Shown one piece after another: positions 27,984 through 37,100 of a stretch of DNA of 64,000 nucleotides. Both the position numbers and the translations under genes were made by a program. Numbering within the stretch: the stretch's first letter is position 1; each line of letters starts with the position of its first letter. This stretch comes from Saprospiraceae bacterium (GTDB lineage Bacteria; Bacteroidota; Bacteroidia; Chitinophagales; Saprospiraceae): NCBI GenBank assembly GCA_021739645.1, contig JAIPBL010000003.1:1-64000 (forward strand), given 5' to 3'. The notes beneath the pieces were generated by a model that was not told where the DNA came from, searched no databases, and worked only from the letters and a program-made list of their open reading frames with translations.

Positions 27984-30398
27984 TTATTCGCTCCGCAATG
28001 AGTTCACCGGGTTCGCCAGTGCCGCTTTTATACCCTGAAAGCTTACCGTTACAAATGCAACGGACACTCCAATGGCAACAGTGAGCGCAAACACCCACCA
28101 AGCGATGTTGGTGTGGTAGGCAAAATCCTGGAGCCATTTTTCCATTAAAAAATAGGCCAACGGCGAGGCAAAGGCCATGGATAAAATGACCAGTTTCAGG
28201 AAGTCTTTTGATAGCAGCCCAACGATGCCCGCCGTGGTGGCACCCAACACTTTTCGGATGCCGATTTCTTTCGTGCGCTGCTGAATGATGAATGCCGACA
28301 AGGCGAGCAATCCCAAACAAGCAATCAATATGGACAATATGGTGGCTACCAGCAGTATTTGCCCCAGCCGGTTTTCAGATTCATATAGTTGGGCGAAACG
28401 CTCGTCCACAAACTTATATTCAAATGGGCGGTCTTTTATATGTTCGTTCCAAACGGCTTGGAACTGCTTCAATACTGCCTGCATATTTGCCGGATTTACT
28501 TTAAGGGAAATAATGGGTGTAAAATCAGAGGCAAGAAAACTGATAGGTTCTATCTTATGGTGTAATGTATTGTGGTGGATGTCATGGATGACACCGACGA
28601 TGCGCCCGACCTTGTCCGCTTCAAATCCATTTATCATGATTTCATTACCGATGGGGTCGCCTTTTAGCCCCACTTTTTCTAAGAAGGATTGGTTCACCAC
28701 AAATTCCATTTCTTTTGAGGCGCTTTCCTCGGTCGGGGCATGGCCAACCACAAATTTCATGTCATATAGTCGGAAAAAATTAGGTGCTACCCGAACGGTG
28801 GCCATTGGGAAATTTTCAAATTGTTTCGTCTCCTGGTTCCGCACCAATAGCCCGTTTTGGCCATCCAACGTACCCAACGAAGCACTGCTCCCGCTCGCTT
28901 CCATTACGCCAGGAACAGCAGCCAGTTCCTTTTTTATGGCAGTGGATTTCCAGCCGTTCCCCATGCCCAAATCTATTTCCACCACTTGTGCATAATTAAA
29001 GCCGAGGTCTTTGTTTTGCATATACTTCAACTGGTTATGGCTTACCAATGCTCCAATTATCAACATGCCCGAAAGCACAAACTGAAGCACGACAAGCCCC
29101 TGCACAAATGGGCGTTTCACGGAAAGAGAAGTGACACTATTTTTAAATGCTTCCACGGCGGAATAGCGGGCCGCTTGGATGGCAGGATATATGCCCGCCA
29201 ATAAACCCAATAATATGACTGCTCCTATAAACCAGGAAATCATAGCTGGCGTATATGCCATGTCAACGTCCTTTCCGACCAAAGACAGGAATGGCTTGCG
29301 CAATAATTCGACCCAAACGATTGCAAGGCCGCCGCCAATCATCGCCATCAGCATTGACTCGCCAAGAAATTGCCCCAAAATATTGGCACCCGTTGCCCCG
29401 AGCGATTTCCTTACCCCCACTTCTTGCACCCGCCGCATACCCAGCACGGTCGTCAGATTGGCAAAGTTTATACTCGATATCAATAGAATAAAAATGGCGA
29501 CCAGCCCCAATACCTTCATATATTTTCGGTCGGATTTCTGGAAATTGTTATGGTCATATTCCAATGCCATGGAACCGAGGTGGATGTCCGAAAATGGCTG
29601 GAGTGAAAGGCTTACCATATCCGAATTGGGCATTTCCTTTTTCAATAATTTTGGGAAACTTTCAGCCAATTTACCGTCAGCATTTGCCGAAGGGCGCACA
29701 CGGAAATAAGTATTGGTGTTCACGCCGTGCCAGCGGTTTCCCATTTCCTGTTGCTCAAATTGACGGTCATCCAAAAAAGTCAATGCATCGAATTGCAGGT
29801 GGCTGTTTTTGGGCAAATCATCCAATACACCGGAAATCATATAATGGACAGTCGTATCCCTTTCTGCATCAAGCGAAAAGGTATAATCAAACATTTTCCC
29901 AACCGGGTTTTCTGCACCAAATAATGCCTCACTGACTTGCCGGGCAATGACTATATTTTCAGGTTTATCAAAAACACTTTTTTTGTCTCCAAATAATAAT
30001 GGATAATTGAAAAAAGTAAAAAAGGAGGTATCAACCTGTAAGCTTTTTTTAATGGTTGTTTCACGCTCATTAGCCCGGCCAATAAAGTTTTCAATGTCGG
30101 TCATTACTCGCAAGTATGCTTCTATATCTCCGCTTTCCCGTTGAAGATATGACCCCATCATAGGTGACGCAAGTGCCGTTTCCCGCTCTGGTGAATTGGG
30201 ATATTTAAAGGTAGTCACCAATCGGTACATATCACCATACGCTGCATTGGATTTATCGAAACCGCCCTCGAAATTCAAAAACAGTGCAATCAAAGCACTG
30301 ATGGCCAAACTGACGGATAACCCAATGATATTTATCGCTGAAATATTGGCGTTTTTCCAAAGGTTTCGCCAGATGAGTTTCAAATTGGAAGTATTCAT
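27984..30398 (-). CDS. FtsX/MacB-type ABC permease, array member 6
   Basis: This 804-residue permease starts at ATG 30398 (MNTSNLKLIWRNLWKNANIS), the only member not starting MF. Coupling-type motifs are EVGVRKSLG (about 323) and EIGIRKVLG (about 708), and the tail reads ALANPVNSLRSE with Asn for Lys. Base composition is more AT-rich than in members 4, 5 and 8, so this copy may have diverged earlier or been acquired separately. The spacers on its two sides are 50 and 55 bp. Confidence 0.88.
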   Translation of the reverse strand: MNTSNLKLIWRNLWKNANISAINIIGLSVSLAISALIALFLNFEGGFDKSNAAYGDMYRLVTTFKYPNSPERETALASPMMGSYLQRESGDIEAYLRVMTDIENFIGRANERETTIKKSLQVDTSFFTFFNYPLLFGDKKSVFDKPENIVIARQVSEALFGAENPVGKMFDYTFSLDAERDTTVHYMISGVLDDLPKNSHLQFDALTFLDDRQFEQQEMGNRWHGVNTNTYFRVRPSANADGKLAESFPKLLKKEMPNSDMVSLSLQPFSDIHLGSMALEYDHNNFQKSDRKYMKVLGLVAIFILLISSINFANLTTVLGMRRVQEVGVRKSLGATGANILGQFLGESMLMAMIGGGLAIVWVELLRKPFLSLVGKDVDMAYTPAMISWFIGAVILLGLLAGIYPAIQAARYSAVEAFKNSVTSLSVKRPFVQGLVVLQFVLSGMLIIGALVSHNQLKYMQNKDLGFNYAQVVEIDLGMGNGWKSTAIKKELAAVPGVMEASGSSASLGTLDGQNGLLVRNQETKQFENFPMATVRVAPNFFRLYDMKFVVGHAPTEESASKEMEFVVNQSFLEKVGLKGDPIGNEIMINGFEADKVGRIVGVIHDIHHNTLHHKIEPISFLASDFTPIISLKVNPANMQAVLKQFQAVWNEHIKDRPFEYKFVDERFAQLYESENRLGQILLVATILSILIACLGLLALSAFIIQQRTKEIGIRKVLGATTAGIVGLLSKDFLKLVILSMAFASPLAYFLMEKWLQDFAYHTNIAWWVFALTVAIGVSVAFVTVSFQGIKAALANPVNSLRSE

Positions 30399-30453
30399 GC
30401 GCTTTGATTTAAGATGATTTTTGAAATTTATTTCATTTGATATTTTGTAAAAA

Positions 30454-32874
30454 TCATTCGCTTCGCAACGACTTCACCGGGTTCGCCAGCGCCGCCTTCA
30501 CGCTCTGGAAGCTCACGGTCAAAAATGCCACTGCTACTGCCACTGCCCCAGCTACCACAAACATCCACCATTGGATGCCGATGCGGTAGGCAAAATCTTG
30601 CAGCCATTTGTCCATAAAATACCAGGCGATAGGAGTAGCGAGTACCAAAGATGCTAACACCAATTTCAAAAAATCTTTTGACAACAAGCCCACGATGCCA
30701 GCGATACTGGCGCCGAGGATTTTGCGGACGCTGATTTCCTTCGACCGCTGGGTCACGGTGAAAAATGCCAAGCCGAACAAACCGAGGCAGGAAATGAAAA
30801 TTGCCAGTCCGGTAGCAGTGTTGATGAGTTTGGCGGTCTTCGTTTCCGATTCGTACAGCTTCTCCACGCTTTCATCCAGGAAATAGGGGTTAAAATCCTT
30901 GCCGGGATAAACCTCCTCCCATACAGCTTTCACTTTTTCGAGACTCGCGGATAGCGTCTGGTCCGAACTGATTTTTGCGGCCACACTGTAGGCACTATTG
31001 TTTGCTCCTGTGATGACCAACGGCGGGATTTTATTGTGCAATGACCGGACATGGAAGTCCTTGACCACTCCTACTATCGGGAAGCTTTGTTTGGAATTGG
31101 AGACCGATTGCCCTACCGCCTCGTCCGGGGTGGCGAAGCCCAAATCCTTAGCAAAGGTTTCGTTGATAATAACCTCCTTCATCGTGTCGGAAGGCAACAC
31201 GTTTCTACCGGCCAACAATTCGATGCCAAACAAGCCTATGTAGGCGGTATCCACCATGCGGAAATGGACTTCGGATTCCTTGTGCTCGCCGTCCCTGTCA
31301 AATTCCAGTACGGAAGTCTGGTAGCCCCTGTCGATGGGCGGTTTGTTTTGTAGTGCAGTGCCCTTCACTTCCGGCAACCGGCCCAACTGTTCTTGAAGAA
31401 CTTTCTTATTGGCCCTATCGGTCCAAAAATATACGATGGCTTCCTTGTCGAAACCCAAGTCTTTTTTCAGCACGAAATTCAACTGCTTTCCCATGATGAG
31501 CGACCCAATAATAAAAGCCTGGGCCAGTACAAATTGGAAAACAATCAGTCCCTTCCGCAAGCCAACCCCTTTGGATTGGTGCTGCGACTGGTTTTTAATC
31601 GCAAATGCCGGGTGAAATGCCGACATCACCACCGAAGGGTAAAGCCCCGCCAAAAAAGTCACCAGGACCACCGAACCCAGTAAGAAAGCCAATACGCTGG
31701 GAGATTGAACGCTCATGGTCAACCCATCCGGCAAGAACTCTGAGAAATAGCGCATGGCAAGCTCTGACAAGGCCAATGCCACCGGAAGCGCCAACAGGGT
31801 GATAAGAAAAGTTTCAGCTAAAAACTGCCCGGCGATCTGTTTCCGGCTTGCTCCGATGACTTTGCGGACACCGGTTTCTTTGGAGCGGCGCGTTGCCTGC
31901 ACGGTGGCTAAATTGACGAAATTGATAGCTGCAATCAGCAACAACAATCCGGCAATCAACATCAGGCCATACAAGGTAGGTTTGTGGGCAGGTCTTCTGC
32001 CAGTATCGAAAATCCCTAAGTCCTGGTTGAAATGTAGGTCAGCCAAAGGTTGGAGTAGGAATTCGTCCGTTGCTTCCCCAGGTTCATTATCCTTGTTAAA
32101 GCGGTCGTTCAGGGGTTTTAAATTTCCAGTCAAAGTTTCCGCCGAAACCCCTTGCGAGGCTTTGACAAAAAACTGGTCAGCGCTGCGGGTGCCGCTCCAT
32201 TCGTCGATGGGGAAATTGTCTTTTAGAAAGCTGGAAGCAATCGTCTTATCAGAAATAAAGTCTGTGAAATGGAAGTCGGAGCTAAAATCCGGGTCCTTCA
32301 ACACCCCCGCCACGATGGTGTTCAGCGAATCCTGGTAAAGCACCTGCATACCAATGGCTTCACGGGCGTCTTTCACCCCGAAGTATTGCTTCACCTTGCG
32401 CTCAGTCAGCACTAGCTGGTATGGCTCAGTCAGCGATTGCCGTGGTGAACCAGCCAGCCACTCATAATTTTGAATCAGGTCGAAAAACTCCGGGCTTGTC
32501 AGTACGATATCTTCCTGTTTTCCGAGTCTTTTCAAAATGCCAGCCCCCTGCCCGGTCGGGATGGTGACGGAGGTGTTGTAAACCTGCACCAAACACTGCA
32601 CGTCCGTTCCTTCCACGGCGGTGGCAGCCAGCGTCGCAACCCCGGTTGGCACACCTGCATTCACCCCTGAAAATTGACCGTTGTATTGGGTGTAAACCCT
32701 GTAAATGCGGTCGGCATCCACTACTTTTTCATTGAACGCCAACTCGTATTTTGAAAGCAGAAAAACGACGAGACACCCTGCGATGCCGATGGCCAGCCCG
32801 GCGATATTGATGCCGGTTTGCAATTTGTGTTTCAGGATGTTCCGCCAGGCGATGGTAAGGTTGTTTTTAAACAT
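30454..32874 (-). CDS. FtsX/MacB-type ABC permease, array member 7
   Basis: This 806-residue permease starts at ATG 32874 (MFKNNLTIAWRNILKHKLQ). Coupling-type motifs are ETGVRKVIG (about 331) and EISVRKILG (about 710); both carry substitutions relative to the array consensus EVGVRK/EIGVRK. The C-terminal region LLSKDFLKLVLAS and tail ALANPVKSLRSE are typical. The gene is 59 bp from member 8. Confidence 0.88.
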   Translation of the reverse strand: MFKNNLTIAWRNILKHKLQTGINIAGLAIGIAGCLVVFLLSKYELAFNEKVVDADRIYRVYTQYNGQFSGVNAGVPTGVATLAATAVEGTDVQCLVQVYNTSVTIPTGQGAGILKRLGKQEDIVLTSPEFFDLIQNYEWLAGSPRQSLTEPYQLVLTERKVKQYFGVKDAREAIGMQVLYQDSLNTIVAGVLKDPDFSSDFHFTDFISDKTIASSFLKDNFPIDEWSGTRSADQFFVKASQGVSAETLTGNLKPLNDRFNKDNEPGEATDEFLLQPLADLHFNQDLGIFDTGRRPAHKPTLYGLMLIAGLLLLIAAINFVNLATVQATRRSKETGVRKVIGASRKQIAGQFLAETFLITLLALPVALALSELAMRYFSEFLPDGLTMSVQSPSVLAFLLGSVVLVTFLAGLYPSVVMSAFHPAFAIKNQSQHQSKGVGLRKGLIVFQFVLAQAFIIGSLIMGKQLNFVLKKDLGFDKEAIVYFWTDRANKKVLQEQLGRLPEVKGTALQNKPPIDRGYQTSVLEFDRDGEHKESEVHFRMVDTAYIGLFGIELLAGRNVLPSDTMKEVIINETFAKDLGFATPDEAVGQSVSNSKQSFPIVGVVKDFHVRSLHNKIPPLVITGANNSAYSVAAKISSDQTLSASLEKVKAVWEEVYPGKDFNPYFLDESVEKLYESETKTAKLINTATGLAIFISCLGLFGLAFFTVTQRSKEISVRKILGASIAGIVGLLSKDFLKLVLASLVLATPIAWYFMDKWLQDFAYRIGIQWWMFVVAGAVAVAVAFLTVSFQSVKAALANPVKSLRSE

Positions 32875-32879
32875 GGCTT

Positions 32880-32932
32880 TTAGATTGAAAATGGAAAATG
32901 GAAAATGGAAAATGAATTTCCATTTTCAGTTT
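32880..32932. repeat. short tandem repeat spacer between permeases 7 and 8
   Basis: The word GAAAATG is repeated about four times (32885-32915) and followed by an inverse TTTCCATTTTC, so the spacer can form a hairpin. A related GAGAATGGAAAATTGA occurs at 35326-35341 before member 8. Confidence 0.55.
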
Positions 32933-32933
32933 A

Positions 32934-35312
32934 CTATTCACTGCGCAACGACTTCACCGGGTTCGCCAGCGCCGCTTTCACGCTCTGGAAACCCACCGTC
33001 AAAAAAGCGACACCGACTGCGAGAACACCTGCCAGCACGAACACCCACCATTGGATATCAATGCGATAGGCAAAATCTGACAGCCATTTATTCATGAAAT
33101 AATACGCCAACGGCGAGGCAATGGCCAAAGACAAAATGACCAGTCTCAGGAAGTCTTTCGACAACAGCGCAGCCACAGATGTGACGGATGCACCCAAGAC
33201 TTTCCGCACCCCGATTTCCTTCCGGCGCTGCTCCGTGGAAAAAACGGCCAATCCGAACAGCCCGAGGCAGGAGATGAACACCGCCAGCCCCGCCAGCAAT
33301 TGAAACAGGTCGGCGTTTTTCTGTTCGCTCCGATAAAGTGCATCGAAGCGGTCATCCAAAAACTGATACTCAAAGGGTAGGTCGGGGTAGCGAACTTCCC
33401 ACTCGGATTGGGCGGCAGCGATGGCCTCCGGTGCTTTGCCAGCGGCGGTTTTTACCATCACGTTGCCATTGGAGGGCGGGTAATTGGACAGCACCATCGG
33501 CTCAATTTTGCGCCGGAGGCTTTGGTAGTTGAAGTCTTTTACCACGCCGATTACTTGCCCTTCCCGGCCTTGAAAACTGAATTTTTGACCAACGACAGGT
33601 TCCTTCAGGTTGAAAAGCCGCACCGCTGATTCGTTCAGCAGCACATTGTTCAAATCGGCCTCGTTGTTGGGCCGGAACCACCGACCGTCGGCCAGCGGCA
33701 ATTTCAACAATTCGCTAAAGTCCTCATCCACAGAGGCTTGCGAGACGGCAGGCACGAAGTCATCCGGTTTTCCGTCGTAATCTATGCTGCCGCTGTGCGT
33801 GCTTTGCATGTTCGTGATGGACATGTTGGAAGCCGAAACACCCATGACTTCCGGCTTATTTGCCAGCGCCTGTTTGATGCCCCGCACTGCTTCCACCCGC
33901 CCGTCACAGCAAGGCACGGTGAACTCAAAAACCTGCGAGCGGTCGTAGCCGAGGTCTTTTTTTCGGATGAAATCCTGCTGCTGCAAAATGACAATCGCAC
34001 CGATAATAAGCCCCACCGTGACAGCAAACTGCGCCACCACGAGGCCCTTGCGGAATGCCGTGTTTTTCATTTTCAAAAAACTTTGTCCCCGCAAAAAATT
34101 GCCCGGAGAAAAGCCCGTCAGGAACAGCGCCGGATAGATGCCCGACAGCGCCAAAGTCGCCAAAGAAGTGGCGCCCAGCACCCACCAAATGGCAGGGTCG
34201 GCAGGGTCAAGTTGGAAGTTTTTTTCGGTAAAACCATTGAAAAACGGCATGGCTGCCTGCACGATGCAAAGCGCCAGCACAAGCGAAATCAGGGTAGTGA
34301 GCAGGCTTTCCGCAAACAGCAACCGGAAAATCTGCGCCCCACCCGCCCCGATAATTTTCCGAACACCCACTTCTTTTGTCCGCATCCCGGCCTGCGCCGT
34401 GGTGATGCTCACGTAATTCACGCAGGCGAGGAATAGGATGATGAGGCCGATGAAAGCAAACGCCCATGACGCACTTCGGCTGCCAGCCAGGATTCCGGCG
34501 TAGCTTCTTTCTTCGTCAAAATGCAGCTCGGCCAGCGGCTGCACGGTCAGGCTCATGTTTTCGTCTTCCTTGTGCTTCCCGACGAGGGCGGTCAGTTTTT
34601 TGCCGAGGGCAAGGAGGTCATTGCCGGGGCGGAGTTCCACGTAGGTGACGAAATTGAAGTTGTCCCAGGTCTCGCTGTTTTCCCGGTTGGAGGGGTTGGA
34701 GAGGTAGTAGCTGAGCGGCATCAGCAGTTCGTGGTTGAAGCTCGAATTGGGGCGTGGGTTCTCGACGACGGCCTGCACCATCATTTCTGCGGAGTCCAGC
34801 CGAAAGGTTTCCCCGGTAACATCGTACCTGCCGAAGAGCCGCTCCGCCAGGTCACGGGTGAGGATGGCGCTCCGCAAATTTTCGGAAAAACCATCCGCCG
34901 AGCCGCTGAGGAATTGGTAGTCGAAGAGGTCGAACCAGCCTTCGCCGACATAAGCATTGCGTTTGGTGCGAAGCAACGTCGCATTTTTTTTCAGGGAAGC
35001 AGGTTGGAAATTATCGAAAACGAGGGCCGTTCGGAGCACTTCGGGTACTTCTTCTTTCAATACATCAACCAGCGGCATCGGCGTCGTGGCCCAATGCCAG
35101 GTTTCGTCGGGGCTTATTTTCAGGTCGGTGTTGATGCGGTAGAGGTTGGCGGCATGTTGGTGGTAGCGGTCGAAGCTGAATTCGTTTTGCACCCAAAGAA
35201 AAGCGAAGATGGCCGCTGCCATGCCCAGCCCTAGCCCGGCGATGTTGATGGCGGAGAAAGTACGGCGGCGCAGGAGGTTGCGCAGTGCTATTTTTAGGTT
35301 ATTTTGAAACAT
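32934..35312 (-). CDS. FtsX/MacB-type ABC permease, array member 8 (most proximal)
   Basis: This 792-residue permease is the first intact one after the ATPase genes. It starts at ATG 35312 (MFQNNLKIALRNLLRRRTFS). Coupling-type motifs are EVGVRKIIG (about 311) and EIGVRKVLG (about 696). The tail is ALANPVKSLRSE. Like the others it has no ATPase domain, which separates this group from classical MacB, where ATPase and permease are fused. A decayed permease tail lies between it and the ATPases, so the ancestral array was longer. Confidence 0.88.
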   Translation of the reverse strand: MFQNNLKIALRNLLRRRTFSAINIAGLGLGMAAAIFAFLWVQNEFSFDRYHQHAANLYRINTDLKISPDETWHWATTPMPLVDVLKEEVPEVLRTALVFDNFQPASLKKNATLLRTKRNAYVGEGWFDLFDYQFLSGSADGFSENLRSAILTRDLAERLFGRYDVTGETFRLDSAEMMVQAVVENPRPNSSFNHELLMPLSYYLSNPSNRENSETWDNFNFVTYVELRPGNDLLALGKKLTALVGKHKEDENMSLTVQPLAELHFDEERSYAGILAGSRSASWAFAFIGLIILFLACVNYVSITTAQAGMRTKEVGVRKIIGAGGAQIFRLLFAESLLTTLISLVLALCIVQAAMPFFNGFTEKNFQLDPADPAIWWVLGATSLATLALSGIYPALFLTGFSPGNFLRGQSFLKMKNTAFRKGLVVAQFAVTVGLIIGAIVILQQQDFIRKKDLGYDRSQVFEFTVPCCDGRVEAVRGIKQALANKPEVMGVSASNMSITNMQSTHSGSIDYDGKPDDFVPAVSQASVDEDFSELLKLPLADGRWFRPNNEADLNNVLLNESAVRLFNLKEPVVGQKFSFQGREGQVIGVVKDFNYQSLRRKIEPMVLSNYPPSNGNVMVKTAAGKAPEAIAAAQSEWEVRYPDLPFEYQFLDDRFDALYRSEQKNADLFQLLAGLAVFISCLGLFGLAVFSTEQRRKEIGVRKVLGASVTSVAALLSKDFLRLVILSLAIASPLAYYFMNKWLSDFAYRIDIQWWVFVLAGVLAVGVAFLTVGFQSVKAALANPVKSLRSE

Positions 35313-35379
35313 GACAATTCGATTGAGAATGGAAAATTGAGCAGCGTTGAGATGTTCAACCCTCATTTATCCATTGTTT

Positions 35380-35589
35380 TTATTCGCTGCGCAATGATTT
35401 TCATGGCGTTTTCTGCCCCCTTTTCCAACTATCAAATGCGAGGGTCAACAAAACAGCGGCGATTGTTTTTACGCCAAGGGAAACAAGCATAAACATTTGA
35501 CTATCAGTTAGGTGTATAAAATTGATTGCCCTCCCTTCCATTTCTTGAACTGTGATTTTTGGCGCAAGGCCAATGACCATATCTCCCAT
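35380..35589 (-). pseudogene. C-terminal remnant of a ninth permease
   Basis: A 62-codon frame starts at 35589 and stops at TGA 35403-35401, but the same frame continues as KSLRSE then TAA (35400-35380), the exact C-terminus of the array permeases. Aligned without gaps, LLTLAFDSWKRGQKTP-stop-KSLRSE corresponds to FLTVSFQSVKAALANP-V-KSLRSE, so the stop replaces the conserved Val codon. A hydrophobic helix (MFMLVSLGVKTIAAVLLTLAF) corresponds to the last permease helix; the N-terminal 30 residues do not clearly match. It begins 20 bp after the ATPase stop. Alternatively it is a small membrane protein that evolved from the remnant. Confidence 0.65.
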
Positions 35590-35609
35590 TTGGCGGATTT
35601 TTTCAGTTT

Positions 35610-36284
35610 TTAAGTGTTGGTGTCCGTTCGCACAAACCCGTCTTCAATTTGAATGACCCTGTTTCCATATTCTGCAAATTTTTCGTTGTGGGTAACCTGA
35701 ATAATCGTAATCCCTTCACTGTTCAATTGGCGAAGCAAATCCATCGTCATTTCGCCCTGCGAGGTGTGCAAGTTGCCAGTTGGTTCATCGGCCAGCAGGA
35801 GTTTGGGCCTACCAATAATGGCTCTTGCAATGCCCACTAATTGTTGTTGCCCCCCTGAAAGTTGGGCCGGAAACAGGTCTTTTTTGCCTACGATATTAAA
35901 CCTGTCCAATATGTCTGCGACCCTACTTTGGCGGTCAGGTTTACGCTCGCCTTTGTACAGTAGCGGCATTTCTATGTTTTCATATACCGTCAGTTCATCA
36001 ATTAGGTGATATGCCTGAAATACAAAACCAATGGCGTGTTTATGTAATTCTGTTCGCCTTTTTTCCGAGAAAGTATGGACAGGTTCGTCGTTGAAAATAT
36101 ATTCACCAGCGTCTGGAGAATCCAGCATTCCAATAATGTTGAGGAGCGTAGATTTGCCAGACCCAGAGGGTCCCATAATGGTCACAAAATCGCCTTTATT
36201 TACCTGTATATTGATGTTTTTTAACACCCATGTTTTCTGCGAACCAGTATTGTAATATCGCTCTATATTTTTTAGAATTATCAT
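35610..36284 (-). CDS. ABC transporter ATPase, MacB/LolD type, with degenerate D-loop
   Basis: This 224-residue nucleotide-binding subunit energises the permeases. Walker A is GPSGSGKST (about 40-48), the signature is LSGGQQQLVGIARA, Walker B LLLADEPTG, and the H-loop THNEKF. Compared with its neighbour and the family norm ([14 protein letters not shown]), two positions deviate: the Arg after the signature is Leu, and the D-loop Asp is His (GNLHTSQGE). It may thus be the weaker partner of an asymmetric dimer with the canonical ATPase 31 bp upstream. No membrane segment is present, so it is peripheral on the inner membrane. Confidence 0.92.
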   Translation of the reverse strand: MIILKNIERYYNTGSQKTWVLKNINIQVNKGDFVTIMGPSGSGKSTLLNIIGMLDSPDAGEYIFNDEPVHTFSEKRRTELHKHAIGFVFQAYHLIDELTVYENIEMPLLYKGERKPDRQSRVADILDRFNIVGKKDLFPAQLSGGQQQLVGIARAIIGRPKLLLADEPTGNLHTSQGEMTMDLLRQLNSEGITIIQVTHNEKFAEYGNRVIQIEDGFVRTDTNT

Positions 36285-36315
36285 AAAACAGTAGAGATTG
36301 ATTTAATGATGAAGT

Positions 36316-37002
36316 TTACAAATAGCGCTTCACAACGTTCTCTGTGACGACTGTGCCGTCAAGCATCCTGATTATTCTATTCCCAAATTCTGCGCAATAT
36401 TGAGAGTGCGTCACCATGAGAATGGTAGTTCCTGTTGAATTAAGGTCGGCCAATATTTTCATCACCTCATCGCCATTGGCTGAGTCGAGGTTACCTGTCG
36501 GCTCGTCAGCAAGGATGAGCTTGGGCTTGTTCACCACCGCCCTAGCCACTGCCACCCGTTGTTGTTGCCCGCCAGAAAGCTGTTGAGGGAAGTGGTTTTT
36601 CCGGTGCATGATGCTCATGCCTTCCAGCAGTTCTTCCACTCGTTTTTTCCGTTCGTTTGCTGGCACTTTGGTATAGAGCATTGGCAATTCCACGTTTTCA
36701 AAAACCGTGAGTTCATCTATCAAGTTGAAGCTCTGGAACACGAAGCCCAAATTGTGTTTCCTGACATCTGAGCGTTTACGTTCACTAAGCCCTCCAACTT
36801 CTAATTCATTAAAAAAATACTCGCCATTGGATGGGCTATCTATCATGCCAAGGACATTGAGCAGCGTGGATTTTCCGCAACCGGAAGGGCCCATTACTGA
36901 TACGAATTCACCTTGTTTAATTTCAATATCTACACTATTTAATGCGGTGGTCTCCACTTCGTCAGTGCGATAAATTTTGGATAATTGAACTGTTTTTATC
37001 AT
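36316..37002 (-). CDS. ABC transporter ATPase, MacB/LolD type, canonical
   Basis: This 228-residue ATPase starts at ATG 37002 ([21 protein letters not shown]); the longer frame runs into repeat spacer. All motifs are intact: Walker [11 protein letters not shown]-loop [21 protein letters not shown], signature [15 protein letters not shown], Walker [14 protein letters not shown]-loop VTHSQY. By family it pairs with FtsX-type permeases for export or lipoprotein/peptide handling. It lies between the adaptor and the degenerate ATPase. Confidence 0.94.
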   Translation of the reverse strand: MIKTVQLSKIYRTDEVETTALNSVDIEIKQGEFVSVMGPSGCGKSTLLNVLGMIDSPSNGEYFFNELEVGGLSERKRSDVRKHNLGFVFQSFNLIDELTVFENVELPMLYTKVPANERKKRVEELLEGMSIMHRKNHFPQQLSGGQQQRVAVARAVVNKPKLILADEPTGNLDSANGDEVMKILADLNSTGTTILMVTHSQYCAEFGNRIIRMLDGTVVTENVVKRYL

Positions 37003-37004
37003 TG

Positions 37005-37095
37005 TTGGATTGATTATTTGATTGTTGAATTGCTGAATTGTTAATATTGCTGGATTGTCAAGTTGAGGCATCACCCCATAACAATTTAGCAATTC
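37005..37095. repeat. repeat-rich spacer between adaptor and ATPase
   Basis: Variants of GATTGTTGAATTGCT occur several times, with an inverse copy (GCAATTCAACAATCA) at about 37087-37101 that overlaps the end of the adaptor gene. It belongs to the same family as the spacer at 27936-27976. Confidence 0.5.
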
Positions 37096-37100
37096 AACAA

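Noticed and set aside
27934-28320. N-terminal extension of permease 5 giving a 939-residue protein
   Set aside because: It overlaps the coding sequence of permease 6, is rich in His/Cys/Gly shadows, and the MFQKN start at 27933 matches the other permeases.
15531-35312. Interpretation of the permease array as a composite transposon or prophage
   Set aside because: No transposase, integrase or flanking target duplication was found; the spacer repeats are short and differ between gene pairs.
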